A stretch of DNA of 64,000 nt from Phyllobacterium chamaecytisi (GCF_020164455.1 NZ_JAIQWW010000005.1:286054-350053); one strand, 5' to 3'. Numbered from the stretch's first letter, positions 26,749 through 35,435 are shown. The notes: generated from the letters alone by a model not told the origin. Program-made: numbers and translations.

Positions 26749-27213
26749 ATGATGATCTTGCTCTTGGCACTTCTGATCGGGATTGTAGCTGGTTTGCGCG
26801 CAATGACTGCACCGGCGGCTATCAGCTGGGCCGCTCACCTCGGTTGGCTGCATCTCGGCGACAGTTGGCTCGCATTCCTCGGTTATGCGTTCACACCCTG
26901 GATATTCACCGCCCTGGCGATCGTGGAGTTGATCACCGACCAACTGCCGTCCACGCCAAGCCGAAAGGTGCCGGTGCAATTTGGTACACGTATCGTCATG
27001 GGGGCCTTGTGCGGCGCGGCGGTTGGAATCAGTGACGGTTGGGCTTTAGGCGGTGCTGTCGCGGGCGTGATCGGCGCAGTAATTGGCACTCTGGCGGGCG
27101 CCGACATTCGCGGGCGCCTGGCCAGGAGCTTTGGCCAGGATCGGCCGGCCGCGATCATCGAGGACGTTGTGGCAATAGTTGCTGCCTTCCTGATCGTCGC
27201 TGCTTTGCCCTGA
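26749..27213 (+). CDS. DUF4126 membrane protein
   Basis: 154-residue integral membrane protein with four or five helices and the DUF4126 pattern: LLIGIVAGLRAMTAPAAISW, then ELITDQLPSTPSRKVP and GALCGAAVGISDGWALGGAV. Function is not known. AAAGG precedes ATG 26749, so the much longer open frame upstream, which overlaps the araC-type gene, is rejected. It stands alone between two regulators. Confidence 0.85.
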   Translation: MMILLLALLIGIVAGLRAMTAPAAISWAAHLGWLHLGDSWLAFLGYAFTPWIFTALAIVELITDQLPSTPSRKVPVQFGTRIVMGALCGAAVGISDGWALGGAVAGVIGAVIGTLAGADIRGRLARSFGQDRPAAIIEDVVAIVAAFLIVAALP

Positions 27214-27361
27214 GTGACAATGATTTCACTCGGGCAGGGCAGGCCCCAAGGACACTTCTACGGGCGACGGAACGCCGGAATTACAAATGAGCCGGGCATC
27301 TGAATGACCAAGGAAGCGCACCGCGCATCGGTGGCGGTTCGGCCGGCAAGCGGTCATACGC

Positions 27362-27760
27362 TCAGCCCGGTGTTTCGTCGTCATTCTCAGGATGAAGGCG
27401 GGAGAACTCCCTTGCCGACATCAGGACGGGCATGAGGCTGCGACCAGAATCGTTAAGACCATACTCGACACGTGGCGGCTGCTCACCAAAGTCTCGCCTG
27501 ACCACAAGTCCGTCGTTCTCAAGCTCTCTGAGATGCTGCGTAAGCATTTTCTGCGAGATGTTTGGAATGTCTCGCAACAACTGCGAACTCCGCATCGACG
27601 GTTCTGCGAACAGGCGGAACAAGATCGGCAGCTTCCATCGTCCGCTGATCATGCGCAGCACTCTGGTCACATGGGCGACCGATCCATTCGCGCCAAGACA
27701 GACGTCTTTTTCCTCGCGTTCCATGGGCACTTTTAAGTGCGTAATTGCTTCACTCATCAT
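27362..27760 (-). CDS. HxlR family regulator
   Basis: 132-residue winged-helix regulator of the HxlR family: Cys in EEKDVCLG near the start, RVLRMISGRWKLPILFRLF, PNISQKMLTQHLRELENDGL and VEYGLNDSGRSLMPVL. The N-terminal Cys is a possible oxidation/electrophile sensor, as in YodB and HypR. The start is unclear: ATG 27760 follows AGGACAGG but with almost no spacing, whereas ATG 27724 (MEREEKDVC) fits the family better and would leave the inverted repeat at 27727-27740 just before the gene. It is divergent from the SDR gene, its likely target. Confidence 0.88.
   Translation of the reverse strand: MMSEAITHLKVPMEREEKDVCLGANGSVAHVTRVLRMISGRWKLPILFRLFAEPSMRSSQLLRDIPNISQKMLTQHLRELENDGLVVRRDFGEQPPRVEYGLNDSGRSLMPVLMSAREFSRLHPENDDETPG
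27727..27740. promoter_or_regulatory. Inverted repeat at hxlR start
   Basis: GCACTT-TT-AAGTGC (6-2-6). If HxlR begins at 27724, this dyad directly precedes its start codon and could be an autoregulatory operator. If it begins at 27760, the dyad is coding and may be chance. Confidence 0.4.
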
Positions 27761-27802
27761 CCTGTCCTCATAACATCCTGACACTAACATGGGAGTGACG
27801 TA

Positions 27803-28612
27803 ATGGATTTGAAACTTGATGGAAGGGTTGCGCTGGTCACAGGCAGCAGCAAAGGCATCGGGGAAGGGGTGGCTCGAGGGCTCGCGCGCGAGGGTGCCAT
27901 CGTCATTGTTCACGGCCGCAACAAGACCAAGACCGAGGAAGTCGCTCACAATATCATCGCCCAAGGCGGACGTGCCCATGTCGTCATCGGCGACCTGACG
28001 AATGACGTCGAGGTGCAACGCCTTGTCGATGAGGCGCAGGCTTTCGTCAAGCCTGTCGAGATCGTGGTCAACAATGCAGGTGGTTCTGGCGCGACTGAGG
28101 ACTGGACTACAACGCGGCCCGAGACTTGGGCGGCGGGATATGATCTCAACGTCCTAGCGGCCGTTCGGGTCACTTCGCGTCTGTTACCAAGCATGCGGGA
28201 GGCGAAATGGGGAAGGATCGTCAACGTTTCTAGCCTCGCGGCGTTAATGCCTCCTTTCAAAAGACCCGACTATGCCGCAGCAAAGGCAGCCATGATCGCA
28301 ATGACCGCATCCCTGGCAAAGGCTGTTGCCATGGATGGTATTACGGTCAATACCGTTTCGCCGGGAACGATCCACAGCGTCAGCCTCGATGAGGCTTTCC
28401 GGAATGTGGCAGTCAACCATGGGCTTGCGGCGAATGCGCCATGGACGGAAATCGAACAAACGGTGCTACCCATGTTTGCCCAGGTCCCGATGGGACGGGT
28501 CGGAACGCTTGAAGAGATTGCCGATGCCATCGCTTTCCTTGTCAGCCCCCGAGCCAGCTATATCACCGGCGCAAACCTACGGCTTGACGGAGGAATGTGG
28601 CCTGGACTTTAG
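27803..28612 (+). CDS. Short-chain dehydrogenase/reductase (classical SDR)
   Basis: 269-residue NAD(P)-dependent oxidoreductase of the FabG-like classical SDR type. Visible are the cofactor motif VTGSSKGIGEGVARG near the N-terminus, NNAGG, the catalytic Ser in IVNVSSLAAL, and Tyr/Lys in PDYAAAKAAM. The C-terminal segment SYITGANLRLDGGMWPGL is typical. GGGAG precedes ATG 27803. It is divergent from hxlR over about 40-80 bases, the arrangement seen for HxlR-controlled quinone or aldehyde detoxifying reductases. The substrate is not known. Confidence 0.9.
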   Translation: MDLKLDGRVALVTGSSKGIGEGVARGLAREGAIVIVHGRNKTKTEEVAHNIIAQGGRAHVVIGDLTNDVEVQRLVDEAQAFVKPVEIVVNNAGGSGATEDWTTTRPETWAAGYDLNVLAAVRVTSRLLPSMREAKWGRIVNVSSLAALMPPFKRPDYAAAKAAMIAMTASLAKAVAMDGITVNTVSPGTIHSVSLDEAFRNVAVNHGLAANAPWTEIEQTVLPMFAQVPMGRVGTLEEIADAIAFLVSPRASYITGANLRLDGGMWPGL

Positions 28613-28686
28613 CTTGTCGCTTTGGGCCGATAGCGGACGAGCCAACATAGCCGCGCGCCAAATACGGAAGGTCCTGATCACGATGT

Positions 28687-29619
28687 TCAGGCAATTTCGC
28701 CAAGGTGACGTCGAACCCATTTCGTTTCTTCCGAGGCCGTGCGTCCGAAATGCCGTTTGAAGTCTCGGCTGAATTGAGCCGGGCTCGCGTAGCCGACTGA
28801 ACCCGCGACCTCTGCGATTGTCCTGCTCTGGCGCGCGATCATCAACCTTGCTTCGTGGAGCCGCATCGCCTTCACGTACTGCATTGGACTGCTGCCAGTG
28901 AGGTCCTTGAAGTGGACATGGTAGGAAGGAACGCTCATGCCCGCGTCTCTTGCCAGATCGGCGATCGAAATTTCGGAGCCATAGTTTTCCCGCAACCAGA
29001 TGAGGCTTTGGACGACCTTTCCAGATGTGCCTTTCTGCTGGAGAGCGGCGATCATCGCGCCGCCTTGCGGGCCAACCAGGACCCGGTAATGCAGTTCGCG
29101 CAAAATGCCGGAACCAAGGATAGCGACTTCAACGGGGCTGCGAAGTGCCATCAGAAGTCGCATGAGAACATCCTCGATATTGGCATCCATCCTGCTCGAC
29201 ACGAGACCGCGTGGCTTGGTCGTCGGCAATTCGGCGTGCATCTCCACTTGGATGGCGATCTCGGCTGCCATCTGCATGTCGAAATCGACATAGACCGCAA
29301 GCAATGGCCGCTCCGGACTGGCCGTTGACTCCATCCGGAATGGAACGGGTACTGAAACCGCCAGATAGTGTTCCTCGTCGTAGAGGTAGGTTTCCCCTTC
29401 AAGGATGCCCTGCTTGCTTCCCTGCAATACGAACACCGCGCCTGGCTTGTAGAGTACCGGAATGTCATGGAGCACAGCTTCCGTGCGGAGTATCCGGACG
29501 CAATTGAGCGTGGTCGGATTGTATCCGTGACGAGGGGCGAGGATACCGGCGAGCCCGACCAAATCACGTCGCCGTGATCGCCGGGGTTCGGCATTGATAG
29601 GATTTGGCAATAAATTCAT
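28687..29619 (-). CDS. AraC family regulator with AraC_N domain
   Basis: 310-residue regulator. The N-terminal half matches the AraC_N (PF06719-like) cupin-related domain (VLYKPGAVFVLQGSKQGILE, LAVSVPVPFRMESTASPERP). The C-terminal half has the two helix-turn-helix units (ISIADLARDAGMSVPSYHVH, IAEVAGSVGYASPAQFSRDF). I used ATG 29619; a GTG three codons earlier is possible and neither has a good ribosome site. It is divergent from an SDR gene, 74 bases apart. Such pairs commonly regulate the adjacent reductase. Confidence 0.9.
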   Translation of the reverse strand: MNLLPNPINAEPRRSRRRDLVGLAGILAPRHGYNPTTLNCVRILRTEAVLHDIPVLYKPGAVFVLQGSKQGILEGETYLYDEEHYLAVSVPVPFRMESTASPERPLLAVYVDFDMQMAAEIAIQVEMHAELPTTKPRGLVSSRMDANIEDVLMRLLMALRSPVEVAILGSGILRELHYRVLVGPQGGAMIAALQQKGTSGKVVQSLIWLRENYGSEISIADLARDAGMSVPSYHVHFKDLTGSSPMQYVKAMRLHEARLMIARQSRTIAEVAGSVGYASPAQFSRDFKRHFGRTASEETKWVRRHLGEIA

Positions 29620-29693
29620 AGAATCCACAATCGAAACGCCCGTCTCATCATATTATCTGTCAATCCTATCATTGATCAAGGAGTTTGCAGATC

Positions 29694-30521
29694 ATGTCAC
29701 ACAAGACCTTCTTCATCACCGGAGCGAATTCTGGCTTTGGCTTTGCCATTGCGTCCGCCGCCGTCCAAATGGGCCACAAAGTGATTGGCACTGTCCGTTC
29801 AGAGACGTCACGCACATCGCTCACCGAAGCGCTTCCTGCGGTCAAGGCGGTGCTCTGCGACGTAACAGAATTCGACAGGATACCGGATGTCGTCCGACAG
29901 ACGGAAGACGAGCATGGACCTGTTGATGTGCTGATCAATAATGCCGGTTACGGCCACGAAGGGGTACTTGAGGAGTCGCCAATAGAAGCGATGCGCCGAC
30001 AGTTCGACGTGAACGTCTTCGGCGCGGTTGCGGTTGCCAAGGCATTTCTTCCGAGGTTTCGTGCGCGACGCAGTGGTTTCATCGTCAACGTCACTTCGAT
30101 GGGCGGCATGATCACCATGCCCGGCATCGCATATTATTGCGGTAGCAAGTTCGCGCTTCAGGGCATATCGGAAGTGATGCGCTCGGAAATGGCCCCGTTC
30201 GGTGTCCGCGTGACTGCCCTCTGCCCCGGTTCCTTCCGGACGGACTGGGCCGGACGATCGATGGTCCGCACGGAGAGATCAATCGCCGACTACGATGCCC
30301 TTTTTGATCCGATACGCGAGGCGCGGCAGGCGAAAAGCGGCAGGCAGCTCGGAGACCCCGCCAAACTGGCCGCGGCCGTTTTAGGCCTGGTCGAGTCCGA
30401 TAATCCTCCGCCGCAGCTTCTGCTCGGCAGCGATGCCCTCAAGCATGTGTCGGATAGAATTGAGCGCCTCCAGCAGGAAATCGAGGCGTGGAAGTCTTTC
30501 ACCGTCTCGACCGATGGGTGA
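29694..30521 (+). CDS. Short-chain dehydrogenase/reductase (SDR)
   Basis: 275-residue oxidoreductase with the SDR cofactor motif FITGANSGFGFAIASAA, NNAGYGHEGVLEE, the catalytic Ser in VNVTSMGGMITMPGIA, and Tyr/Lys in YYCGSKFALQGISEV. The long C-terminal tail (SDNPPPQLLLGSDALKHVSD) is like that of oxidoreductases often annotated as YciK/retinol-dehydrogenase types. ATG 29694 follows AAGGAG by ten bases. A dyad TCAAT-N6-ATTGA at 29660-29675 lies in the gap to the divergent araC-type gene and may be its site. The substrate is unknown. Confidence 0.9.
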   Translation: MSHKTFFITGANSGFGFAIASAAVQMGHKVIGTVRSETSRTSLTEALPAVKAVLCDVTEFDRIPDVVRQTEDEHGPVDVLINNAGYGHEGVLEESPIEAMRRQFDVNVFGAVAVAKAFLPRFRARRSGFIVNVTSMGGMITMPGIAYYCGSKFALQGISEVMRSEMAPFGVRVTALCPGSFRTDWAGRSMVRTERSIADYDALFDPIREARQAKSGRQLGDPAKLAAAVLGLVESDNPPPQLLLGSDALKHVSDRIERLQQEIEAWKSFTVSTDG

Positions 30522-30546
30522 CGGCGCCGGAGCTCTGCCTTTCCGC

Positions 30547-30575
30547 TTGACAGCCTCCCTACCAGAAGGTAGACA
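30547..30575 (+). promoter_or_regulatory. tetR promoter with overlapping operator
   Basis: TTGACA (30547-30552), 17 bases, TAGACA (30570-30575). The dyad CTACCAGAAGGTAG at 30559-30572 overlaps the spacer and -10 box; CTAC-N6-GTAG recurs at 31224-31237. The tetR ATG is five bases after the -10 box, so the predicted mRNA start coincides with the start codon. Confidence 0.7.
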
Positions 30576-30580
30576 GGGGT

Positions 30581-31171
30581 ATGAGCAATCTTTTGACGAC
30601 ATCCGACGAAATCCTGGCTTCCGCGCGCACACTGATCACGAGCGGAGGATATAACGGCTTCAGCTATGCTGATATTGCGGGGGTCGTCGGCATTCGCAAG
30701 GCCAGCATCCATCACCATTTCCCAAGCAAGGTCGATTTGGTCCGCACGCTTGTAGAGCGGTATCGTGAAGATGCCGAATTGGGTGTGGCGGCTCTGGAGC
30801 AAGACGTGCAGGACCCACTCGAGCTCCTCAAAGCCTATGCGGGCCACTGGGCCAATTGCATTGAGGACGCAAGCCGGCCTTTTTGCGTGTGCGCTCTACT
30901 TGCAAGTGAGCTCCCCGCGTTGCCGCCGGAAATCGCGGGGGAGGTGAAGGCTTTCTTCCGTTTTCTCTCGGCATGGCTGACCTCGGTCATGGAACGAGGC
31001 TCCAGGGAGGGGGCTTTAAATCTGTCAAGCCAACCTCGCGTTGAGGCTGAGGCATTCATGGCGTCTGTCCACGGAGCCATGCTTTCAGCGCGGGCCTACG
31101 GAACGCCGGAAGTGTTCCCCGCCATCCTGGCGCCCACCTTGCAGCGACTGTCTCCGACGGTCGCTCAATAA
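30581..31171 (+). CDS. TetR family regulator
   Basis: 196-residue regulator with the N-terminal TetR helix-turn-helix (LITSGGYNGFSYADIAGVVG, IRKASIHHHFPSKVDLVRTL) and an all-helical ligand domain with a Cys pair (RPFCVCALLASELP) as in the AcuR-like C-terminal family. The shared CTAC-N6-GTAG dyads before this gene and before the exported protein gene imply autoregulation and control of that gene. It lies 59 bases after the SDR gene on the same strand. The ligand is unknown; thiol-reactive aldehydes or acrylates are ligands of some relatives, so this is only a hint. Confidence 0.9.
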   Translation: MSNLLTTSDEILASARTLITSGGYNGFSYADIAGVVGIRKASIHHHFPSKVDLVRTLVERYREDAELGVAALEQDVQDPLELLKAYAGHWANCIEDASRPFCVCALLASELPALPPEIAGEVKAFFRFLSAWLTSVMERGSREGALNLSSQPRVEAEAFMASVHGAMLSARAYGTPEVFPAILAPTLQRLSPTVAQ

Positions 31172-31223
31172 CAAGCTTCGGGCGGATGCAAACCGCCCGG
31201 AGTGACAAGTTCAGCTAGTAAAA

Positions 31224-31237
31224 CTACCAACCAGTAG
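31224..31237. promoter_or_regulatory. Second TetR operator
   Basis: CTACCAACCAGTAG has the same CTAC-N6-GTAG framework as the dyad in the tetR promoter (30559-30572). It ends ten bases before the exported protein gene and overlaps its ribosome site region, a position where a bound repressor would block transcription. Confidence 0.62.
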
Positions 31238-31247
31238 GAAGGTCAAA

Positions 31248-31877
31248 ATGATGAAGAATATTCTCCCCACTCTCGTGCTAGGGCTATCCGCTATCGCGGC
31301 GATGGCTATTCCAGCGTCGCCTGTACATGCCGAAGATAAAAATGCCCAGCAAATCCATGTCAGGGGCAGCATCGTCAGCTACAGCGCGTCCACGCTCAAG
31401 GTGAAGACGCGCGAAGGAGACACCGTCGATGTCGCCCTCGCCGATGACTGGAAAGTTTCCAGCGTGGCAAACGCAAAGGTCACTGACATCAAGCCCGGCG
31501 ACTTTGTCGGGATCGCATCTCTGCCGAAACAAGGCGGTGGTGACGGCGCGCTTGAAGTGCTCATCTTCCCGCCGGCACTGAAAGGTGCAGGTGAGGGCAG
31601 CTACGGTTGGGACCTTAAACCCGACAGCAGAATGACCAATGCTACCGTGGCAAATGCAGTCAAGGACGTCGACGGCCGGACGGTCACTGTTTCCTATCAC
31701 GGCAAGGAAAAGAAGATCTCCATACCGGATGGCACGCCTGTCGTGACCTTTGCTCCGGCGACGAAGGATGATCTCGTTCCCGGTGCCATCGTCTTCGTCC
31801 CTGCCGAGAAGGCTGCAACCGGCACCATCGCCCATCAGGTCCTTGTCGGAAAGAACGGCGTGGTCCCGCCCATGTGA
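31248..31877 (+). CDS. Exported beta-rich protein, DUF5666-like
   Basis: 209-residue protein with a signal peptide (residues 1-28, ending VHA-EDKN). The mature part has repeated small beta-barrel-like segments: IHVRGSIVSYSASTLKVKTR, then DIKPGDFVGIASLPK, and again VDGRTVTVSYHGKEKKISIP with DLVPGAIVFVPAEK. This two-fold pattern resembles DUF5666 domains; no enzymatic motif is seen. AGGAAGG precedes ATG 31248. It lies downstream of tetR and shares its dyad. The C-terminus (QVLVGKNGVVPPM) is typical of a rhizobial family with no assigned function. Confidence 0.78.
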   Translation: MMKNILPTLVLGLSAIAAMAIPASPVHAEDKNAQQIHVRGSIVSYSASTLKVKTREGDTVDVALADDWKVSSVANAKVTDIKPGDFVGIASLPKQGGGDGALEVLIFPPALKGAGEGSYGWDLKPDSRMTNATVANAVKDVDGRTVTVSYHGKEKKISIPDGTPVVTFAPATKDDLVPGAIVFVPAEKAATGTIAHQVLVGKNGVVPPM

Positions 31878-31997
31878 GCCACGCCGTCGCCGGTCGCTCT
31901 GGTCCCCCACCGGTTCGACCGGCGATTGCTACGGCGCATACGAGCGTGCTGGGCGGCCGTTTTCACGACCTCACTCAACAACTGGAAAGATATCTCT

Positions 31998-32573
31998 ATG
32001 ACACACTACCAAACGACCGTCGCTTCTCGCGAGAAGGAGCAATGGCTGACGCGATACTATTTCACGCGAGCAGGGTTTTCTGCCGTCTGGGTCGCAGCTG
32101 CTTTGACTGTTGGCCAACAATCGGCTTCCATCGCCGCCGCCTTGCTGATCATCTACCCTGCCTGGGATGCAGCCGCCAATTTCGTAGATGCGTCGCGCAA
32201 TGGCGGGCTGGGCAACAACCGAACACAGGCAATCAATGTCGCCGTCAGTTCCGTCATGACGGTCGCCGTTGTTGTTGCGCTCACAATGAGCATGAATTGG
32301 GTTCTGGGCGCTTTTGGCCTCTGGGCCATCTTCTCGGGTGTCTTGCAGCTTGGCACGGCCCTTCGCCGCTGGAGGACGAGTGGCGGCCAGTGGGCGATGA
32401 TCCTCAGCGGCGGCCAATCCGCCGTGGCGGGCGTATTCTTTATTGCTCAGGCGCGGATGCCCGAACCGCCTTCCATTGCCAATATTGCGGGATACGCCGG
32501 CCTCGGCGCCTTCTATTTCCTCGTATCGGCAGTATGGCGAAGCGCCAGCCACATGCGGCGGAAGACCGCCTGA
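31998..32573 (+). CDS. DUF308-like integral membrane protein
   Basis: 191-residue inner-membrane protein with about six helices arranged as two-helix units, as in HdeD/DUF308 proteins (YYFTRAGFSAVWVAAALTVG, FGLWAIFSGVLQLGTALRRW, AGYAGLGAFYFLVSAVWRSA). ATG 31998 has GGAAAG upstream; the frame is open further left without a ribosome site. It lies 120 bases after the exported protein gene and probably belongs to the same TetR-controlled transcript. The role is unknown; HdeD acts in acid resistance in E. coli, but that does not transfer reliably. Confidence 0.75.
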   Translation: MTHYQTTVASREKEQWLTRYYFTRAGFSAVWVAAALTVGQQSASIAAALLIIYPAWDAAANFVDASRNGGLGNNRTQAINVAVSSVMTVAVVVALTMSMNWVLGAFGLWAIFSGVLQLGTALRRWRTSGGQWAMILSGGQSAVAGVFFIAQARMPEPPSIANIAGYAGLGAFYFLVSAVWRSASHMRRKTA

Positions 32574-32582
32574 TTTGGCGGG

Positions 32583-32616
32583 GGAGAGAGCGTTCTCCAG
32601 CTTGCTCGCTCTCTCC
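32583..32616. terminator. Hairpin between convergent genes
   Basis: Perfect 10-bp stem GGAGAGAGCG (32583-32592) with CGCTCTCTCC (32607-32616), ten bases after the DUF308-like stop and 18 bases beyond the MFS stop. There is no T-run, so termination efficiency is uncertain. Confidence 0.65.
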
Positions 32617-32634
32617 GGTGCTCAGGAGCAAAGA

Positions 32635-33843
32635 TCAGCTGCGGGGTTGTAGCAGCGCCAGCACAACTGTCGATGCAGCAAGGATGGCGGTAAGGGTCAA
32701 GGGTCCCGTGGCGCCATAGGTGTCCACGACATAGCCGCCGACAACCGCGCCGATAGTGATGGCGACCTGGAACGAAGCGACCATCAAGCTGCCCGCCGCC
32801 TCAAGCGCGTCAGGCGCCGCGCGGGACAGATTGGTCGGCAGCACCACCGGCGCCATGCCGAAGGCGAAGCCCCAAAGCGTAGCGAAGCCAAAGGCAACGC
32901 CGATGTGTGCGCCCCAAAGCACCAGAGCGAGCGCAGCAAACGCCATCAACGCGGCGGTGACCGCGAGGGCCATGCGGATATTGGCGTCGGCCATGCGTCC
33001 GCCGGCAATATTACCGACCACAGCGGCGATGCCAAACCCGAGCAGTGCCAGGGCAATCGGCCCGGTTGCAAGGAGCGTAACGTGTTCGAGGAAGGGGCGC
33101 ACATAGACTGAGCCAGCAAAATGCCCCGTCATCAGCAAAAAGATAGCAAGCATGCCGAGCTGAATACCACGCCGCCGTGTCAGGCGAAGGACATCGGCAA
33201 GACTGTTGCTTGTGGTTGCAGGCAAGGTCGGAAGGCTGAGAAACTGCAGCAGCATGGCAAGCGCGGCCAGTCCTGCTGTCATGGCCATGGCGCTGCGCCA
33301 GCCCAGCCAGTCGCTGATCAATGCGCCCATCGACGGTGCGGCAATGGTGGCGAGCGAGACGCCGAGCGTGACGATAGCCATGCCACGACCTGTCGCATTG
33401 GCGCCAACCAGCCTCGCAACGACGGCAACTGAAAGCGCCCAAAAAGCGCTGAGGGCGATTCCCAGCCCGGCCCGACCTAACAGCAACAGCCAGAAATCGG
33501 TCGCTACCGCCGCAAGAATGTTGGAGCCGATCGCCAGGGCACTGAGACCAACCAGCACCGTCTTGCGGTTCAGCCGGCCGATGAGAACATTGCTCAACAA
33601 GGCCGTCACGGCGCCGACGGAAGCGGTGGCGGTGACGACCTGTCCGGCCGTTCCCTCGCTGATGCCCAGATCGCGCGCCATTGGCGTCAACAGACCTGCC
33701 GGCAGGAACTCGGCTGACACCAGCGCAAAGCTGGCGGACGCCATTGAAAGGACCGCGAACCAGGTGGCCGCGCTCCATTCGGTTGGCGCAGCGGCATCAA
33801 GCTCTATGACCTCGCCATCAAGTTGTAGTGTTGTGTCCGTCAT
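32635..33843 (-). CDS. MFS exporter, sugar-efflux/AraJ-like
   Basis: 402-residue inner-membrane transporter with twelve helices and the DHA1-type motif-C region of drug/proton antiporters (LAIGSNILAAVATDFWLLLL, GRAGLGIALSAFWALSVAVV). The pattern FALVSAEFLPAGLLTPMARD at helix 1 is typical of the AraJ/YdhP/SotB group that exports sugars or arabinose analogues and some drugs. GGAG precedes ATG 33843. The araC-type gene lies 60 bases upstream on the same strand and probably activates it. Confidence 0.9.
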   Translation of the reverse strand: MTDTTLQLDGEVIELDAAAPTEWSAATWFAVLSMASASFALVSAEFLPAGLLTPMARDLGISEGTAGQVVTATASVGAVTALLSNVLIGRLNRKTVLVGLSALAIGSNILAAVATDFWLLLLGRAGLGIALSAFWALSVAVVARLVGANATGRGMAIVTLGVSLATIAAPSMGALISDWLGWRSAMAMTAGLAALAMLLQFLSLPTLPATTSNSLADVLRLTRRRGIQLGMLAIFLLMTGHFAGSVYVRPFLEHVTLLATGPIALALLGFGIAAVVGNIAGGRMADANIRMALAVTAALMAFAALALVLWGAHIGVAFGFATLWGFAFGMAPVVLPTNLSRAAPDALEAAGSLMVASFQVAITIGAVVGGYVVDTYGATGPLTLTAILAASTVVLALLQPRS

Positions 33844-33903
33844 TGAAGTATCTCCAAGGGTTTGGAGATATTGATAGACGAGTCTTCTCGGATGATATGT
33901 GTC

Positions 33904-34893
33904 CTAAAATCCGAAATCCATGTCCATTCGTCCGGAAATTGTGCGGCGCACAACGCCAGGCGAGACATTGGTGATGCGTTTGAACGCGCGAGCGAAAGAT
34001 GCCTCGGATTCATAGCCCAAGCGGGTGGCGACCTCGGCAACCGACATGCCGCTTTGTCCCAGCAAATCGCGGGCAAGCTGCATACGCAGACGGGCGAGAT
34101 AGCGTGCCGCGCCTTCCCCTAAAACAGCGCTGAAGCGCTCGGCGAAAATCGAGCGCGATTGGCCTGCGAGGCCTGCGAGGCTTTCGAGTGTCCAGTTGCG
34201 GCCGGGGTCCCGGTGCATGGCTGCGAGGGCGCGGCCGATATGGGGATCGCGGATGGCAGCGAGCCAACCGGTGGTCGAGGCTCCGGTGCAATTGACCCAA
34301 CAGCGGATGAGCCGCGCTGTGAGCAGGTCCGCCATACGTGACAAGATGGTGGCGCTGCCCATCTGCGGTTGTGTGGCCTCCGCTGTCATGGCCGCCAGTA
34401 AAGGACCGACGATCGGGTCATTGCCGGCCACGTCGCAGCCCTTGATGATTGGCGGCATCAAAGTGATCAAGGGGTTGAGCGCACAGGCACCCAAGGACAT
34501 GGAGCCACAGAAAAGGGTGCTGGTCGCGCCCGTTCCTTCCCGGACCACTTCGCAAACGTTGCTCCCCAACTTGGTCACCTGGCAACCCTTGAGCGAATCG
34601 CCCACAACGTCCGGAGCGCTGGCCAGCCGATGGGCGATACCTTGCGGCAGCAGCACCAGATCGCCATCGTGCAACTCCTGCCAGCCTTGCGCTTCTGTAT
34701 AAATCCAGCATGGACCCTGGCTGACAAAGTGAAAACGAAGCAGCGGCTGTTGCGGAAAGGCGATGTTCCATGGATGTCGGAGCTCGCAGCGGCCATAGTT
34801 GACGCCACTCAAGCGAAAGTCCTGCAGGACTTCGCTCAGCGCATCCATCGGCATATGTGGCGGCGTAGACGGTCGGGACGAATGGTCAAGCAT
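33904..34893 (-). CDS. AraC family regulator with N-terminal cupin
   Basis: About 329 residues. The N-terminal half is a Cupin_6-type domain (LSGVNYGRCELRHPWNIAFP, ELHDGDLVLLPQGIAHRLAS). The C-terminal half has the AraC double helix-turn-helix (LESLAGLAGQSRSIFAERFS, VAEVATRLGYESEASFARAF). This domain pair is common in regulators encoded directly before an MFS exporter or an SDR, and here the exporter follows at 60 bases. The start is not certain: ATG 34893 (MLDHSS) is used, ATG 34854 (MPMDAL) is possible, and the frame is open to 34935. Confidence 0.88.
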   Translation of the reverse strand: MLDHSSRPSTPPHMPMDALSEVLQDFRLSGVNYGRCELRHPWNIAFPQQPLLRFHFVSQGPCWIYTEAQGWQELHDGDLVLLPQGIAHRLASAPDVVGDSLKGCQVTKLGSNVCEVVREGTGATSTLFCGSMSLGACALNPLITLMPPIIKGCDVAGNDPIVGPLLAAMTAEATQPQMGSATILSRMADLLTARLIRCWVNCTGASTTGWLAAIRDPHIGRALAAMHRDPGRNWTLESLAGLAGQSRSIFAERFSAVLGEGAARYLARLRMQLARDLLGQSGMSVAEVATRLGYESEASFARAFKRITNVSPGVVRRTISGRMDMDFGF

Positions 34894-34940
34894 TTCGTCA
34901 ATATATATGCCGAGCGTCCGGCGGGCAAGTAGCATTCGGC

Positions 34941-35435
34941 TCAGGCCGTCGTTTCAGAGCCGGCCTCCCTGAAGCGCGTCTCGAATTCCCGTCGCAAGCT
35001 TCGCCTTGCTTCTGCGGCTCGCAAGCGTTGCTGCGCGATCTCTGTCGCTGGAATATATGGCGGCACTGCAGTTGGCTTGCCATCCGCATCCACGGCCACC
35101 ATTGTGAAATAGCAGGAGTTTGTGTGTCGACGCGCGCCGGTGCGGATATCTTCGGCTTCAACCCGAATACCGACTTCCATGGAGGTACGACCGGCGTAAT
35201 TGATCGAGGCACGAAAGGTCACCAATTCACCAACCATGATAGGCTGACGGAACACGACCTGATCGACCGACAACGTGACAGCGTATTGCTTCGAGAAGCG
35301 CGAGGCACAGGAGAAGGCGACGCGGTCCAGGAGATTGAGCAGGGCGCCGCCATGGACCTTGCCGCTGAAGTTGGCCATGTCGGGTGTCATCAGGACGACC
35401 ATTTCTATTCGACTTGTATGGGTGCCGTCATCCAT
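34941..35435 (-). CDS. Acyl-CoA thioesterase, hotdog fold (YciA/BFIT-like)
   Basis: 164-residue cytoplasmic hotdog-fold protein. The helix carrying the active-site Asn/Asp region reads NFSGKVHGGALLNLLDRVAF; it is followed by AVTLSVDQVVFRQPIMVGEL and GRTSMEVGIRVEAEDIRTGA. This pattern is that of acyl-CoA thioesterases that release free acid from medium- and long-chain acyl-CoA. GGAGG six bases before ATG 35435 fixes the start. It is monocistronic or leads into the araC-type gene 47 bases later. No regulatory site was noted. Confidence 0.9.
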   Translation of the reverse strand: MDDGTHTSRIEMVVLMTPDMANFSGKVHGGALLNLLDRVAFSCASRFSKQYAVTLSVDQVVFRQPIMVGELVTFRASINYAGRTSMEVGIRVEAEDIRTGARRHTNSCYFTMVAVDADGKPTAVPPYIPATEIAQQRLRAAEARRSLRREFETRFREAGSETTA

